A stretch of DNA of 64,000 bases, taken from NCBI RefSeq assembly GCF_024124665.1, contig NZ_JAMXSB010000003.1:124001-188000 (forward strand). The letters run 5' to 3'. A program made the translations under genes and the position numbers. Under the pieces are notes generated by a model. The model had not been told where the DNA came from. It searched no databases and saw only the letters and a program-made list of their open reading frames with translations. The stretch comes from Pleionea sp. CnH1-48. GTDB lineage: Bacteria; Pseudomonadota; Gammaproteobacteria; Enterobacterales; Kangiellaceae. Each line of letters begins with the position of its first letter. Positions within the stretch are counted from its first letter, which is position 1. This document shows, piece by piece, positions 52,900 to 61,143 of the stretch.

Positions 52900-54590
52900 T
52901 CTAGTGCCCTACCGCTGGAAAAAATTTCCATATTTACGTCAATGCCTCGTTTAGCAAGATTCTCGTAGAAATTAGGCACTAGCCCAGTCGCCACAAATTG
53001 CCCTTTCACTTTACCCTTTTCATCAAAACCAGTTTGTTGGTACTTAAAGATCTCGCCAAGTTGGACACGATTACCTTCTACACCAGACACTTCAGCAATG
53101 CTGGTTACTTTACGAGTACCGCAGGCAAATCGAGTTTGTTGAACAATAATGTTAACCGCTGATGCGATTTGTTCTCGAATCGCAATGACAGGCAAGTCCA
53201 TTCCCGCCATCATAACCATAACCTCTAGTCTTGATATACAGTCGCGAGGGCTATTAGCGTGCGCCGTAGTCAATGAACCATCATGGCCCGTATTCATCGC
53301 TTGCAGCATATCAAGCGCTTCACCACCACGACACTCACCAACAACAATTCGGTCTGGACGCATACGCAAGCAGTTTTTAACCAGTTCACGAATGGGTACC
53401 GCGCCTTTACCTTCCTGATTTGCAGGTCGAGCTTCGAGTGATATCAAGTTCGATTGATACAGTTTTAATTCCGCAGCATCTTCCACGGTAATGATTCTTT
53501 CATCATCAGGAATAAAGTTCGATAAAACATTTAGCAACGTTGTTTTTCCCGAACCCGTACCGCCAGAAATAACTGCATTCTGCTTATTCTTAACGGCCGT
53601 TTCTAAAAAAGACACCATCTCGTTGCTTAAAGATTTAAAGCCAACAAGGTGCTGTGCAGTTAAACGATCCTTCATGAATTTACGAATTGTGATGCAAGGC
53701 CCTTTTAGTGCGATAGGTGGAATAACCGCATTCACACGAGAACCATCTTTTAAGCGAGCATCTACAGCAGGTGAACTTTCATCAATACGTCGGCCCAGAG
53801 GTGTAACAATACGCTCAATAGCAGAAAGAACCGCACGATCATCTGTAAAGGTAACATCAGACTTATAAAGCTCACCGGCTTTCTCATAGAAAATTTCGTC
53901 AGCAGCATTCACCATGATCTCACTGACATCTTCTAACGCAATCAAGCCTTCAAGCGGACCTAATCCCACCGCTTCATCTAAAACCTGCCTGGCAATTTTG
54001 ACGCGATCAATTTCTTCTGGAATACCTTCGATGTTGCTAACAATATTGGCTATCATTTTGTCGGTATGAGCACGTAACTCATCATCTGACATTTCGTTAA
54101 CATTGACTCGACGCAGATCCATTTGCTTAAGCAATTCTGCGTGAATTTTTCCACGCCACTCTCTTACCAAAGCTTCATTACTTTTAGGCGCTGATTCCTC
54201 AGCACTTTGCTCAGGGCTTTCTGTCGCTGCATTATCGTCGATTGAACTTGGTGTAGGCGGAGGTGTTTCTGGTTCTTCTCTCACCTTCTCAATAGTTCTG
54301 GCACCTTTTACCTTAATGCGGTAAGCATGGATCTCTATCTCATCTTCATCTTTGAGTGGCCCATAATCTTCGACAGCTTCACCATTCACCTTAGTTCCGA
54401 TTTTGGTGCCAAGATCTTTAATGTGGACGCCAGATTCACCCCAATAAAGTTTCGCGTGCTCTTTTCCAACTTTCCAACCGTGCAGAGTAACGAAGCAGTT
54501 AGGGTCTTTACCAAGAAAACAAAACTCCGACGAACACATCAAGTCAGCGACTTTGGTTCCTTTATTTGTTTTTACATTTACCTGGAACAT
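52896..54590 (-). CDS. tadA: Tad/Flp pilus ATPase TadA (CpaF) with N-terminal FHA domain
   Basis: This 564-residue protein has an FHA-like domain in residues 1-100 (FLGKDPNCFVTLHG, GKEHAKLYW, DLGTKIGTKVNGE) and an acidic linker (100-145). The CpaF/VirB11 ATPase follows: Walker A ISGGTGSGKTTLL near 345, VEDAAELKLYQ, the Asp box and Walker B RIVVGECRGGEALDM near 420 and the AHANSPRD His box. It powers pilus assembly at the inner membrane. In the FHA part the usual Gly-Arg and Ser-x-x-His are Gly-Lys and Gly-x-x-His, so phosphothreonine binding may be lost or altered. Confidence 0.92.
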   Translation of the reverse strand: MFQVNVKTNKGTKVADLMCSSEFCFLGKDPNCFVTLHGWKVGKEHAKLYWGESGVHIKDLGTKIGTKVNGEAVEDYGPLKDEDEIEIHAYRIKVKGARTIEKVREEPETPPPTPSSIDDNAATESPEQSAEESAPKSNEALVREWRGKIHAELLKQMDLRRVNVNEMSDDELRAHTDKMIANIVSNIEGIPEEIDRVKIARQVLDEAVGLGPLEGLIALEDVSEIMVNAADEIFYEKAGELYKSDVTFTDDRAVLSAIERIVTPLGRRIDESSPAVDARLKDGSRVNAVIPPIALKGPCITIRKFMKDRLTAQHLVGFKSLSNEMVSFLETAVKNKQNAVISGGTGSGKTTLLNVLSNFIPDDERIITVEDAAELKLYQSNLISLEARPANQEGKGAVPIRELVKNCLRMRPDRIVVGECRGGEALDMLQAMNTGHDGSLTTAHANSPRDCISRLEVMVMMAGMDLPVIAIREQIASAVNIIVQQTRFACGTRKVTSIAEVSGVEGNRVQLGEIFKYQQTGFDEKGKVKGQFVATGLVPNFYENLAKRGIDVNMEIFSSGRALE

Positions 54591-54602
54591 ACTCTAATTA
54601 CC

Positions 54603-55904
54603 CTAATCCAGAAGTTCGTCTTCAATGTCAGATTGTTCTTTCACTTTTCGCAAACTTTCAATATGACGCCTAAGTTTTTCTGGAACAGCAGAATCAGGCT
54701 TAACAATATGAGGTGTTACCAAAATAATAAGCTCGGTTCGGTTCTCACTAAAGTTTTTCGACTTAAAAAGCTCGCCAAGAATAGGTATGTCACCTAAAAA
54801 CGGCATCTTTTCTACCGCTTTACTATCCGACGATTGCAACAAACCAGAAATAGCAATGGTTTCGCCACTTTTTAAGTTAACCACAGACTCTGTTTTGCGC
54901 TTTAAAAGTCCAGGAACACCGTTCACGATGGTCGAGAAGTCAATAGTGCTCATTTCCGCAGAAATTTTTGAAATGATGTTTCCATTTTCGTCAGACATTG
55001 GTTCTATATCTAACTGAACACCATAATCCTGCATTTCTACTACAGGCTGTCCAAATTCATTTAGTACTGCTAACGGGTATTCACCACCAGAATGGAAAGT
55101 GGCAGCCTCACCGCTACGAGTACTCAGCGATGGCTCTGCTAATGTGCGAGCCGCACCGTCTTCTTGAAGAATATTGATTTGCGACATAATACTCGTTGCA
55201 ATTCCTGTATAGGTATAACCCGATGCAGAGTTAAAACCAATAGCAGCAGCAACATCATCAGGATCAAAACCCGAGGCTTCGTTTATCGTCATATAACGAC
55301 GGTTAGGATTGAAGTGCTGAAGATAACTAACCGTCGGCCCCGCGATGGCTCGGTCCCATTTAATACCAAGGTTCTTCGCGTAATTTTTGTTAACCTCAAG
55401 AACTTGAACGCTCAGGCGAATCATATCCTTAATGACAACATCCTCTGGCTCAACTAAAGAAACGACACCAGGAAACTGAGAAAGAGTGCCTTGAAACATA
55501 TCATACTTTTTGGGGTCAACTTTACCCTCAACAATCACAATACCGTTATAGTCTCTCACTTCGATATTACGAAAACTACGCATTACATTTTTAATAGTTC
55601 GAACTTGCTGTCGCATATTGGCAGCAGTAATGCTCACTCGATAAGAAAGCTTTCTCTCACCTTTTTTCCAAATATGCAGATCAGTTTCACCAGCTTCTTT
55701 TGGAATCAATAAAAGCTCGCCATTATCTAATATACTGGTACCAAGTATTTGATCACGGCCAACGGCAACTCGAACAACATCGCCAACTGCCAAAGTTTTT
55801 ACTGATCCTACATGCAGCTTAATAGACTTCAAACGAGATGCAGCGCTGCTACTCACGCTAAATAAAATCAAGAAAATAACTAAAAAATGGTACAACGGTC
55901 TCAT
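54603..55904 (-). CDS. rcpA: Tad outer-membrane secretin (CpaC/RcpA)
   Basis: The product is 433 residues with signal peptide MRPLYHFLVIFLILFSVSSSA. The N-terminal BON/pilus-assembly domains (VKTLAVGDVVRVAVG, YNGIVIVEGKVDP) precede the secretin domain (LAEPSLSTRSGEAATFHSGG near 255, GVQLDIEP, SGETIAISGLLQ and VPFLGDIPILGELFKS-type motif, then ELIILVTPHIVKP near 395). It forms the outer-membrane pore through which the pilus emerges. It is 12 bases upstream of tadA. Confidence 0.93.
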   Translation of the reverse strand: MRPLYHFLVIFLILFSVSSSAASRLKSIKLHVGSVKTLAVGDVVRVAVGRDQILGTSILDNGELLLIPKEAGETDLHIWKKGERKLSYRVSITAANMRQQVRTIKNVMRSFRNIEVRDYNGIVIVEGKVDPKKYDMFQGTLSQFPGVVSLVEPEDVVIKDMIRLSVQVLEVNKNYAKNLGIKWDRAIAGPTVSYLQHFNPNRRYMTINEASGFDPDDVAAAIGFNSASGYTYTGIATSIMSQINILQEDGAARTLAEPSLSTRSGEAATFHSGGEYPLAVLNEFGQPVVEMQDYGVQLDIEPMSDENGNIISKISAEMSTIDFSTIVNGVPGLLKRKTESVVNLKSGETIAISGLLQSSDSKAVEKMPFLGDIPILGELFKSKNFSENRTELIILVTPHIVKPDSAVPEKLRRHIESLRKVKEQSDIEDELLD

Positions 55905-55921
55905 ACATCATCCCCAAAAAA

Positions 55922-56893
55922 TTACCGAATACTTACTTGTTTTGACTCTTTAGTTTTATCAGCTTTATAGATAGGCAGGCTTTTTATATATTTTTGTGAC
56001 TGCGCGCCTGCTGCCTTTGAAACCGTTCTTAACTGTGCATTAATAGTTCCGCCTGAAGCTTGGCTACCGCCATAATACTTGTAGCTATTAGACGTACCAC
56101 CCGATTTATTAAGAAGATCTTCTCTAGTTAAAAGATCTGCCTTAAGTAATCCTTTATCCTCCTGATTTCTAAGCATGAATACGAGATCACCAATATCCCG
56201 TGCCAATACTAATTTTGTTGCTTCTTCAAAGTCGACACCAACAGTAACACTTGAATATTCAGCAGAATCATTCGTCATCGTATTTTGAGCAATAAAGTCC
56301 TGTTCCTTTGAAACAAGAGATAGAGCGTCAACAGAAAGAATACGAACATTCTGCAATAAAGGCTTCAGGTTTTTGTTATCTTGTGACCCTGCCGCTGCTG
56401 AGACGAGATCAATTTCGTCAATCACCAACATAATATCAACAAAGTCACCAGGCAAAATCATACCTGCGACAGAATTAATATCATCGATTTCAAGAGTAAC
56501 TGCCCGCTCTCCCTTATCTAACAAGTCAGAGAAACGATCGATGCCGAGTCCGGCTACGAAATGCCCTAACAAAGGCTCACCAGGCGTCATAAACTGACGA
56601 ATAACTTGCTGCTCGTAAGCATGGAAATTCTCTGGCGTTACTGCCGAACCAGACACATTCGTTGCAGGAACTTTGGCAATCGCCATATTATCCAAACTGA
56701 TAATATCCCCAGGGGCTAACGGCTGAGTAGCAACAACTACTGATACGTACTCCCCTTGTTCCTCTAAAAGCTGCATCCTTAAAGAGTCTTCTTTTGATGA
56801 CAAATAGGTCCTGGTTAGCCAAAACGCTACCACCGCAATTACAATTGCAGCGACTAACAACCCCCAGGAACGACCAACTTTTGCAACTCCCAC
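55922..56893 (-). CDS. rcpC: Flp pilus assembly protein CpaB/RcpC
   Basis: This 323-residue protein has a membrane anchor at residues 10-28. Two SAF/beta-clip segments follow (VVVATQPLAPGDIISLDNMA, GERAVTLEIDDINSVAGMIL PGDFVDIML) in the typical CpaB layout, with a Ser/Gly-rich C-terminal tail. The start is GTG with AGAGGAG upstream. It is periplasmic and helps the secretin. It is 17 bases before the secretin gene. Confidence 0.9.
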   Translation of the reverse strand: MGVAKVGRSWGLLVAAIVIAVVAFWLTRTYLSSKEDSLRMQLLEEQGEYVSVVVATQPLAPGDIISLDNMAIAKVPATNVSGSAVTPENFHAYEQQVIRQFMTPGEPLLGHFVAGLGIDRFSDLLDKGERAVTLEIDDINSVAGMILPGDFVDIMLVIDEIDLVSAAAGSQDNKNLKPLLQNVRILSVDALSLVSKEQDFIAQNTMTNDSAEYSSVTVGVDFEEATKLVLARDIGDLVFMLRNQEDKGLLKADLLTREDLLNKSGGTSNSYKYYGGSQASGGTINAQLRTVSKAAGAQSQKYIKSLPIYKADKTKESKQVSIR

Positions 56894-56932
56894 AATTAGA
56901 CTCCTCTAAACTACTCTTAATCTAAACTTAAT

Positions 56933-57169
56933 TTACTTATCAGCTTTATTTTGTGGATTATTTTGCTGAGCTTTGTTCTTCCGAATAAATCCATCCGGAA
57001 GATTATTTAATGTATGAGCATGAACATAGCCAGAGTGCTCTTGCTTGATCGCTTCCATTAAAATTTCTACTACCGACCTCCCATTGACATAGGGAGCAGA
57101 AAAAGCTGTCACAAGAACAACCAACCCAAGAACATACTCAGTAATGCCGTAACCTTTTATGCGTTTCAT
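56933..57169 (-). CDS. Minor Flp-like pilin
   Basis: The product is about 78 residues. The ATG at 57169 has GGAG 5 bases upstream; a GTG at 57175 overlapping the previous TGA is possible. KRIKG|YGITEYVLGL is a Flp processing site (Glu at +5, Tyr at +6), followed by one membrane helix. A Gln/Asn/Lys-rich tail (NKAQQNNPQNKADK) ends it. Beyond the site it has little likeness to the major pilin, so it is probably a minor or adaptor pilin. Confidence 0.75.
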   Translation of the reverse strand: MKRIKGYGITEYVLGLVVLVTAFSAPYVNGRSVVEILMEAIKQEHSGYVHAHTLNNLPDGFIRKNKAQQNNPQNKADK

Positions 57170-57171
57170 GA

Positions 57172-57855
57172 TCACTCCGATATGACAGCTAGAATATGAG
57201 TATACTTACCCATCTTTTGAACAGACATATCCAAGCTAGAACCACCTTTGTTCATCATGAGTGCAGAACCATTAGATTCTGGCTTGGCTTTTTCTAAAAC
57301 CGTCCAACCCTTGCTTTTGTAATATTTAGAGATATGCTCCAAATTTCTTGATACACCTTTTTCATTTACCATCCAAAGTGTTCGAGCTTCTTTGCCTAGG
57401 TCATTCTGCAAAATATCATTAAATACTTTCGTTCCCGGTAGCATAGGGAAACCTTTGCCTAGTTTGCGAGATAACTTTTTGATAGAAGGCAGGTTCGAAA
57501 TCCCTAAGTATCCACGAATCACACTGCCTTTTAACCGCTTACCTTCTTTCTTTGGTATTTGAACAGTAAAAAGCATTCCTTTTTCTATATGAGAAGTTAT
57601 TTTCCAACCGGGAATATCAGAATATTTTATTCCTTCACGTCCCCACTCCTTCAAATAGAATGCGTTGATTTCTTCCTCTGTGTCATCAGTTTCAAACTCC
57701 ATTGGCTGCAGTTCAAAACCATTAAAATCCAAACTATCGGATACCATAGATATCTTAAAGCTATCAGGCACAGGAAAGATAGGGTCTTTTGCAGCCACAT
57801 CAGAACAACTAACGACAAAAGCAACTAATATAGAAAGTGTTTTTAAAAGTTTCAT
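57172..57855 (-). CDS. Exported protein of unknown function in the Tad operon
   Basis: The product is about 227 residues. I take the ATG at 57855 (GGGA 7 bases upstream); a GTG at 57861 is the other option. The N-terminus MKLLKTLSILVAFVVSC could be a lipoprotein signal (V-V-S-C) or a normal one cut after DVAA. The mature part has no cysteine motif or known domain that I can see. A pair of segments (ELQPMEFETDDTEEEINAFYLKEWGREG and EHISKYYKSKGWTVLEKAKPE) look like a repeated helix-strand unit of the kind in proteins that measure small periplasmic folds. It sits between two pilin-like genes, so a periplasmic pilus role is likely. Confidence 0.6.
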   Translation of the reverse strand: MKLLKTLSILVAFVVSCSDVAAKDPIFPVPDSFKISMVSDSLDFNGFELQPMEFETDDTEEEINAFYLKEWGREGIKYSDIPGWKITSHIEKGMLFTVQIPKKEGKRLKGSVIRGYLGISNLPSIKKLSRKLGKGFPMLPGTKVFNDILQNDLGKEARTLWMVNEKGVSRNLEHISKYYKSKGWTVLEKAKPESNGSALMMNKGGSSLDMSVQKMGKYTHILAVISE

Positions 57856-57868
57856 AGCCACATCCCTT

Positions 57869-58750
57869 TTATCGATAACGGCAGTAACGAGGTCTGCGAT
57901 TTCTACTATCAGACAAACGATTACAAGGTACAGGCTCTAAGGTCACTTCTCCCATATCGAAGTGCTTAAACTCATCGCCAAACTTACCTGGAAAATAACG
58001 AATCAAACGAATCATTCGTTCTAGTCGCATTCTCTCCATTAATTTAACAACTGGATTAAGGTCCTTAACCGCATTCTTCACATATTGAGGACCACCGGCA
58101 GTCCAACCTTCAGCTAACAAAACGTTATTGGCACCGATCTTAAGATTGGTAAAGCCATAATCCTTAAATTTAGCTAATTCGTTGTATTCAGCATTAACGG
58201 AAGAATCAAACTGACCTTTCAAGTTCAACTCAAAGGCAGGAGCAATAGTCCTTAAGGTTCTCATCATTCCATTTTCGAACTGGCTGGTAATCCCCTTGGA
58301 CTTCTCATCCTTACTGGTTGATCCAATAAAGAAAGTTTTGTCGTCACTGTTCTTTGACTTCTCTTTAAAAATATCGATTGTCTTTCGATGTTGAGAATGA
58401 TCGGCAACTCGCAACATGGGGTTGAGATCTTCTCTAACCGTATTGGTACTTTGCTTCTTATAAAAGCCTGTATCTTTTCCTGAGAAGACTCGATTCTGAA
58501 TTTCAAATTGAAGTTGGCTATCCGTCTTTGTCGCGGTAAAACTTGCGCCATTAACTTTCTTTACATACTTAGGCGCAGTTTTATACCAAGCCGTTCGTTC
58601 CCAGGCAGCGTAACGGGCTGCCTGTTCAACGTACTGCCGAGACTCAATATATTTACTTAATATCGGCAGTAACATGGCTAAAGGCACCAAAATAAACAGA
58701 CTGGCAATAACAAACTCTGTGAGCACAGCTCCTCTATTAGATAATCTCAT
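57869..58750 (-). CDS. TadE/TadF-like pseudopilin
   Basis: The product is about 293 residues from the ATG at 58750, which overlaps the TadG stop as TAATG; a longer frame to 58783 would overlap tadG. LSNRG|AVLTEFVIA is a prepilin site with Glu at +5 and Phe at +6, followed by one helix and YVEQAARYAAWERTAWY, typical of TadE/F. The large periplasmic domain is Lys-rich and unlike any family I know, ending CNRLSDSRNRRPRYCRYR with a Cys pair. It probably works with the neighbouring TadG-like protein. Confidence 0.78.
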   Translation of the reverse strand: MRLSNRGAVLTEFVIASLFILVPLAMLLPILSKYIESRQYVEQAARYAAWERTAWYKTAPKYVKKVNGASFTATKTDSQLQFEIQNRVFSGKDTGFYKKQSTNTVREDLNPMLRVADHSQHRKTIDIFKEKSKNSDDKTFFIGSTSKDEKSKGITSQFENGMMRTLRTIAPAFELNLKGQFDSSVNAEYNELAKFKDYGFTNLKIGANNVLLAEGWTAGGPQYVKNAVKDLNPVVKLMERMRLERMIRLIRYFPGKFGDEFKHFDMGEVTLEPVPCNRLSDSRNRRPRYCRYR

Positions 58751-60333
58751 TATCGTAGCCCCAATGTTCCAAGCGTTATCCAACGCTCACGATTAGAAGG
58801 CTCAACTAATCGAGTTTGCCAAAAAGGATTATACAAATTGCCGTACTCTCGTAGGCGATCGCTTCGTCCCCACTTTACTGACCATCGCTTAGAGCGCTTA
58901 CCAAGCTCTTCCGGTCGACTATAGTAACTCTCTGCTTTTGCCAAAGCATAAATTCGATCTCTGGGTAGGCCACCTTTCTCTTCAATCTTGAAACGGTCCG
59001 CACGTGTCACATTAGCGTCAGTCTCTTCAATGGTTTCCATTGTTCTAATGTTTTCGCGCTTTTTCGTCATCAAAACAACTAAGTCAGGGCCAACGTCTTT
59101 TCGAGTATCATCTTTAAAATCACGGAAGGTTCTCAAACCTTGAGTGGTCGCTAGATTATTCTCGATGTCGCGTCGATTATTGCCAGAGAACCATGCTGGT
59201 CGATAAATTCCCCACGCAGCTCTGCGGTTACGCCATGCCTGTCCCCAAGCATCTGAAGATTGATGACGACGGGCATAATTTCCGTTGTGGTGCCATTGAT
59301 TTTGTCGAGAATCAGCTCTTCTTTCCCAGTAATAGTTAAATGTGCCACGACGAGTATTGAAGTTGCGGTTAAGAGCATGTCCAGCTCCCCAGCCTAAAGG
59401 AACAACTTCACGGTCACGCCAATACCAACCACGACGCCAGCTCCATTTACGAACACCAAACCAGAAACTGTGCGTATCCATGGATGTCCACTGCCATTGC
59501 CATTGACGATTACGCATGCGCTTCATATAGAAATCCGTTCCGCCCGCCTTATTAAAGTGAAAGCGCACGAAGAAAAGGCTCGCGTTCCAGTATCGATACT
59601 CTCGAACAGGCAAAAATCTGTCTCGAGAATCTTTGACCATATTGGCAAATTCAGTAAATCGTTTTTGAGCTTTACGCCCCTGACGGTTGTAGCGCGCAGT
59701 TTGGCTCGGTGTGTAGCTCTCAAACTCATCTTTAAAAGCTTCAACAACCGTTGCGACGGCAAATCCGTTAAATGCAAGACCTTCTTCTATTTTAGGGTCA
59801 TTTCTTTTTGCAACATCTTTGTAAACTTGAAAAGCTTTACCAACTGCAACGTTGTGATAAATAGTTTGAAGCCAGGAAAGTACGCCAATAATTCTATCTT
59901 GAATTGGAATACCAATTTTTGCCATGTTGTCAGTAATCATCATTAATATGTCTGTTATGTACTTCATAACAGCAGTCATTGCTCTTAAAATAGAGCCAAT
60001 GATGGTTCCAATATAAGGAATTCTCTGAATATAACTGGCTAATTTGTCATAGTTATCTGCAGTAATGTCTGCCATGTGGCTCCATGAACTGAGTGCCACA
60101 AGATGTCCGATGGCAACTTGATTGGTCACCATTGCTCGATTGGTATAAGCAATGAAGTTCATGTCTCGAGTAACGATATTGACAGTACTATAAGCCACAG
60201 CATCTGCTGTATTCTGAATTTTCTGTTTCTCGGAGGTCACTTGCCCTACGTCATAAAGAGAAAACAATCCAAGTGCGACAGCTGCAAATAATAGAATGAT
60301 AAAAACACTGGTGTAGCCATGTTGCTTTTTCAT
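58750..60333 (-). CDS. tadG: TadG-like protein with Trp/Arg-rich periplasmic domain
   Basis: The product is about 527 residues. The ATG at 60333 has GGGA 7 bases upstream. MKKQHGYTSVFIILLFAAVALG and the following VTSEKQKIQNTADAVAYS are the TadG-like N-terminal signature (one membrane helix, then the NTADAAA-type motif). Two hydrophobic stretches near residues 105-160 are unusual. Residues about 280-383 contain 15 tryptophans and many arginines (RQWQWQWTSMD, RKWSWRRGWYWRD). There is no von Willebrand domain as in classical TadG. It would sit at the base or tip of the pilus; the aromatic domain is unexplained. Confidence 0.78.
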   Translation of the reverse strand: MKKQHGYTSVFIILLFAAVALGLFSLYDVGQVTSEKQKIQNTADAVAYSTVNIVTRDMNFIAYTNRAMVTNQVAIGHLVALSSWSHMADITADNYDKLASYIQRIPYIGTIIGSILRAMTAVMKYITDILMMITDNMAKIGIPIQDRIIGVLSWLQTIYHNVAVGKAFQVYKDVAKRNDPKIEEGLAFNGFAVATVVEAFKDEFESYTPSQTARYNRQGRKAQKRFTEFANMVKDSRDRFLPVREYRYWNASLFFVRFHFNKAGGTDFYMKRMRNRQWQWQWTSMDTHSFWFGVRKWSWRRGWYWRDREVVPLGWGAGHALNRNFNTRRGTFNYYWERRADSRQNQWHHNGNYARRHQSSDAWGQAWRNRRAAWGIYRPAWFSGNNRRDIENNLATTQGLRTFRDFKDDTRKDVGPDLVVLMTKKRENIRTMETIEETDANVTRADRFKIEEKGGLPRDRIYALAKAESYYSRPEELGKRSKRWSVKWGRSDRLREYGNLYNPFWQTRLVEPSNRERWITLGTLGLR

Positions 60334-60335
60334 AG

Positions 60336-60767
60336 TCACATCCCATCTATGTCTTCTAGCGCTTTAACATCCTCTAGTCGATCATCTTTGTAGTAATGTT
60401 CTTTAACCGAAAAGCCCATACAGTATTCCCACATCTTATTAAAAGCTTCCTGTGGGGCTTTTTCATGCTCAAGAGCCATTTTAATCCGGTTACGATCAAG
60501 CAGATCATTAACCGTATTTTCGTTAAGAGGCTCTCTTCCCATAGTTTTTAGAATCGAACGTCTTTTTTGCTCTTGATTAAATTCTTTGAGTGTTGCAACA
60601 CTTTCAGCATTAATCTTGGTTAGATCAGCAGTGTGCAAACAGGTTTCATGCTTTTCCCATTCAGGCGTACCAAATCCATGCGGATTATTTTCCGGTGATA
60701 TTTTTTTATCTGACGCTTGAGCACAAGACGTTAATAAAAGAAAAATAAAAGGCAAAGATAATTTCAT
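60336..60767 (-). CDS. Small lipoprotein of unknown function
   Basis: This is a 143-residue protein with a lipoprotein signal (FLLLTSC, lipid Cys15). The rest is hydrophilic and helical, with Cys in HETCLHTADL and WEYCMGF. It is placed between the major pilin gene and tadG and overlaps the latter's alternative start as GTGA. No family is recognised. A pilotin for the secretin is a reasonable guess, as no other pilotin candidate besides TadD is present. Confidence 0.65.
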   Translation of the reverse strand: MKLSLPFIFLLLTSCAQASDKKISPENNPHGFGTPEWEKHETCLHTADLTKINAESVATLKEFNQEQKRRSILKTMGREPLNENTVNDLLDRNRIKMALEHEKAPQEAFNKMWEYCMGFSVKEHYYKDDRLEDVKALEDIDGM

Positions 60768-60787
60768 GATACTCCCTCAATATAAAC

Positions 60788-60811
60788 AAGCGCGTAGCGA
60801 ACTACGCGCTT
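60788..60811 (-). other. Stable UUCG hairpin after the major pilin gene
   Basis: On the minus strand AAGCGCGTAG-TTCG-CTACGCGCTT forms a perfect 10-pair stem with a UUCG tetraloop, 16 bases after the pilin stop. No U-tract follows (GTTTATATT), so it is more likely an mRNA 3' stabiliser or partial terminator that raises pilin relative to the downstream genes. Confidence 0.75.
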
Positions 60812-60826
60812 ACATTAGCAAAGCGA

Positions 60827-61108
60827 TTAACGCTTACCACCCTTGGTAGCAGTTTTGCTGTAGTTGCTTAAGTTAACTTCTTCTTCGGCCAATGTCATTG
60901 CAGAGCGACCAGCTTGAGCAGCACGATTGTTACCATTAGCACTTTCGTTACCACCAAGTTCAGCAGCCATTGCACCTACTTGATTTTTAACAACATCACC
61001 AAATAATGTGAATACCCCAATAGCAGCAATTGCGATCAATGCTACGATGATGATGTATTCAGTCATACCTTGGCCCAGACTGCGTTTTTTTAGCTTCAAA
61101 GTTCTCAT
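60827..61108 (-). CDS. flp: Major Flp/Fap pilin
   Basis: The product is 93 residues. SLG|QGMTEYIIIVALIAIAA has the Flp processing site (Gly12, Glu at +5, Tyr at +6) and the highly hydrophobic helix, followed by FGDVVKNQVGAMAAELGG and a hydrophilic tail. It is the structural subunit of the Tad pilus. The first 42 mature residues align without gaps to residues 17-58 of the pilin-toxin at 45700-47847 (17 identities by my count). A stable hairpin follows the stop, in line with high expression. It is 35 bases after the OmpA-like gene. Confidence 0.92.
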   Translation of the reverse strand: MRTLKLKKRSLGQGMTEYIIIVALIAIAAIGVFTLFGDVVKNQVGAMAAELGGNESANGNNRAAQAGRSAMTLAEEEVNLSNYSKTATKGGKR

Positions 61109-61143
61109 GATAGTCTCCTTAGTTTCATGATGATTGATTAAAG

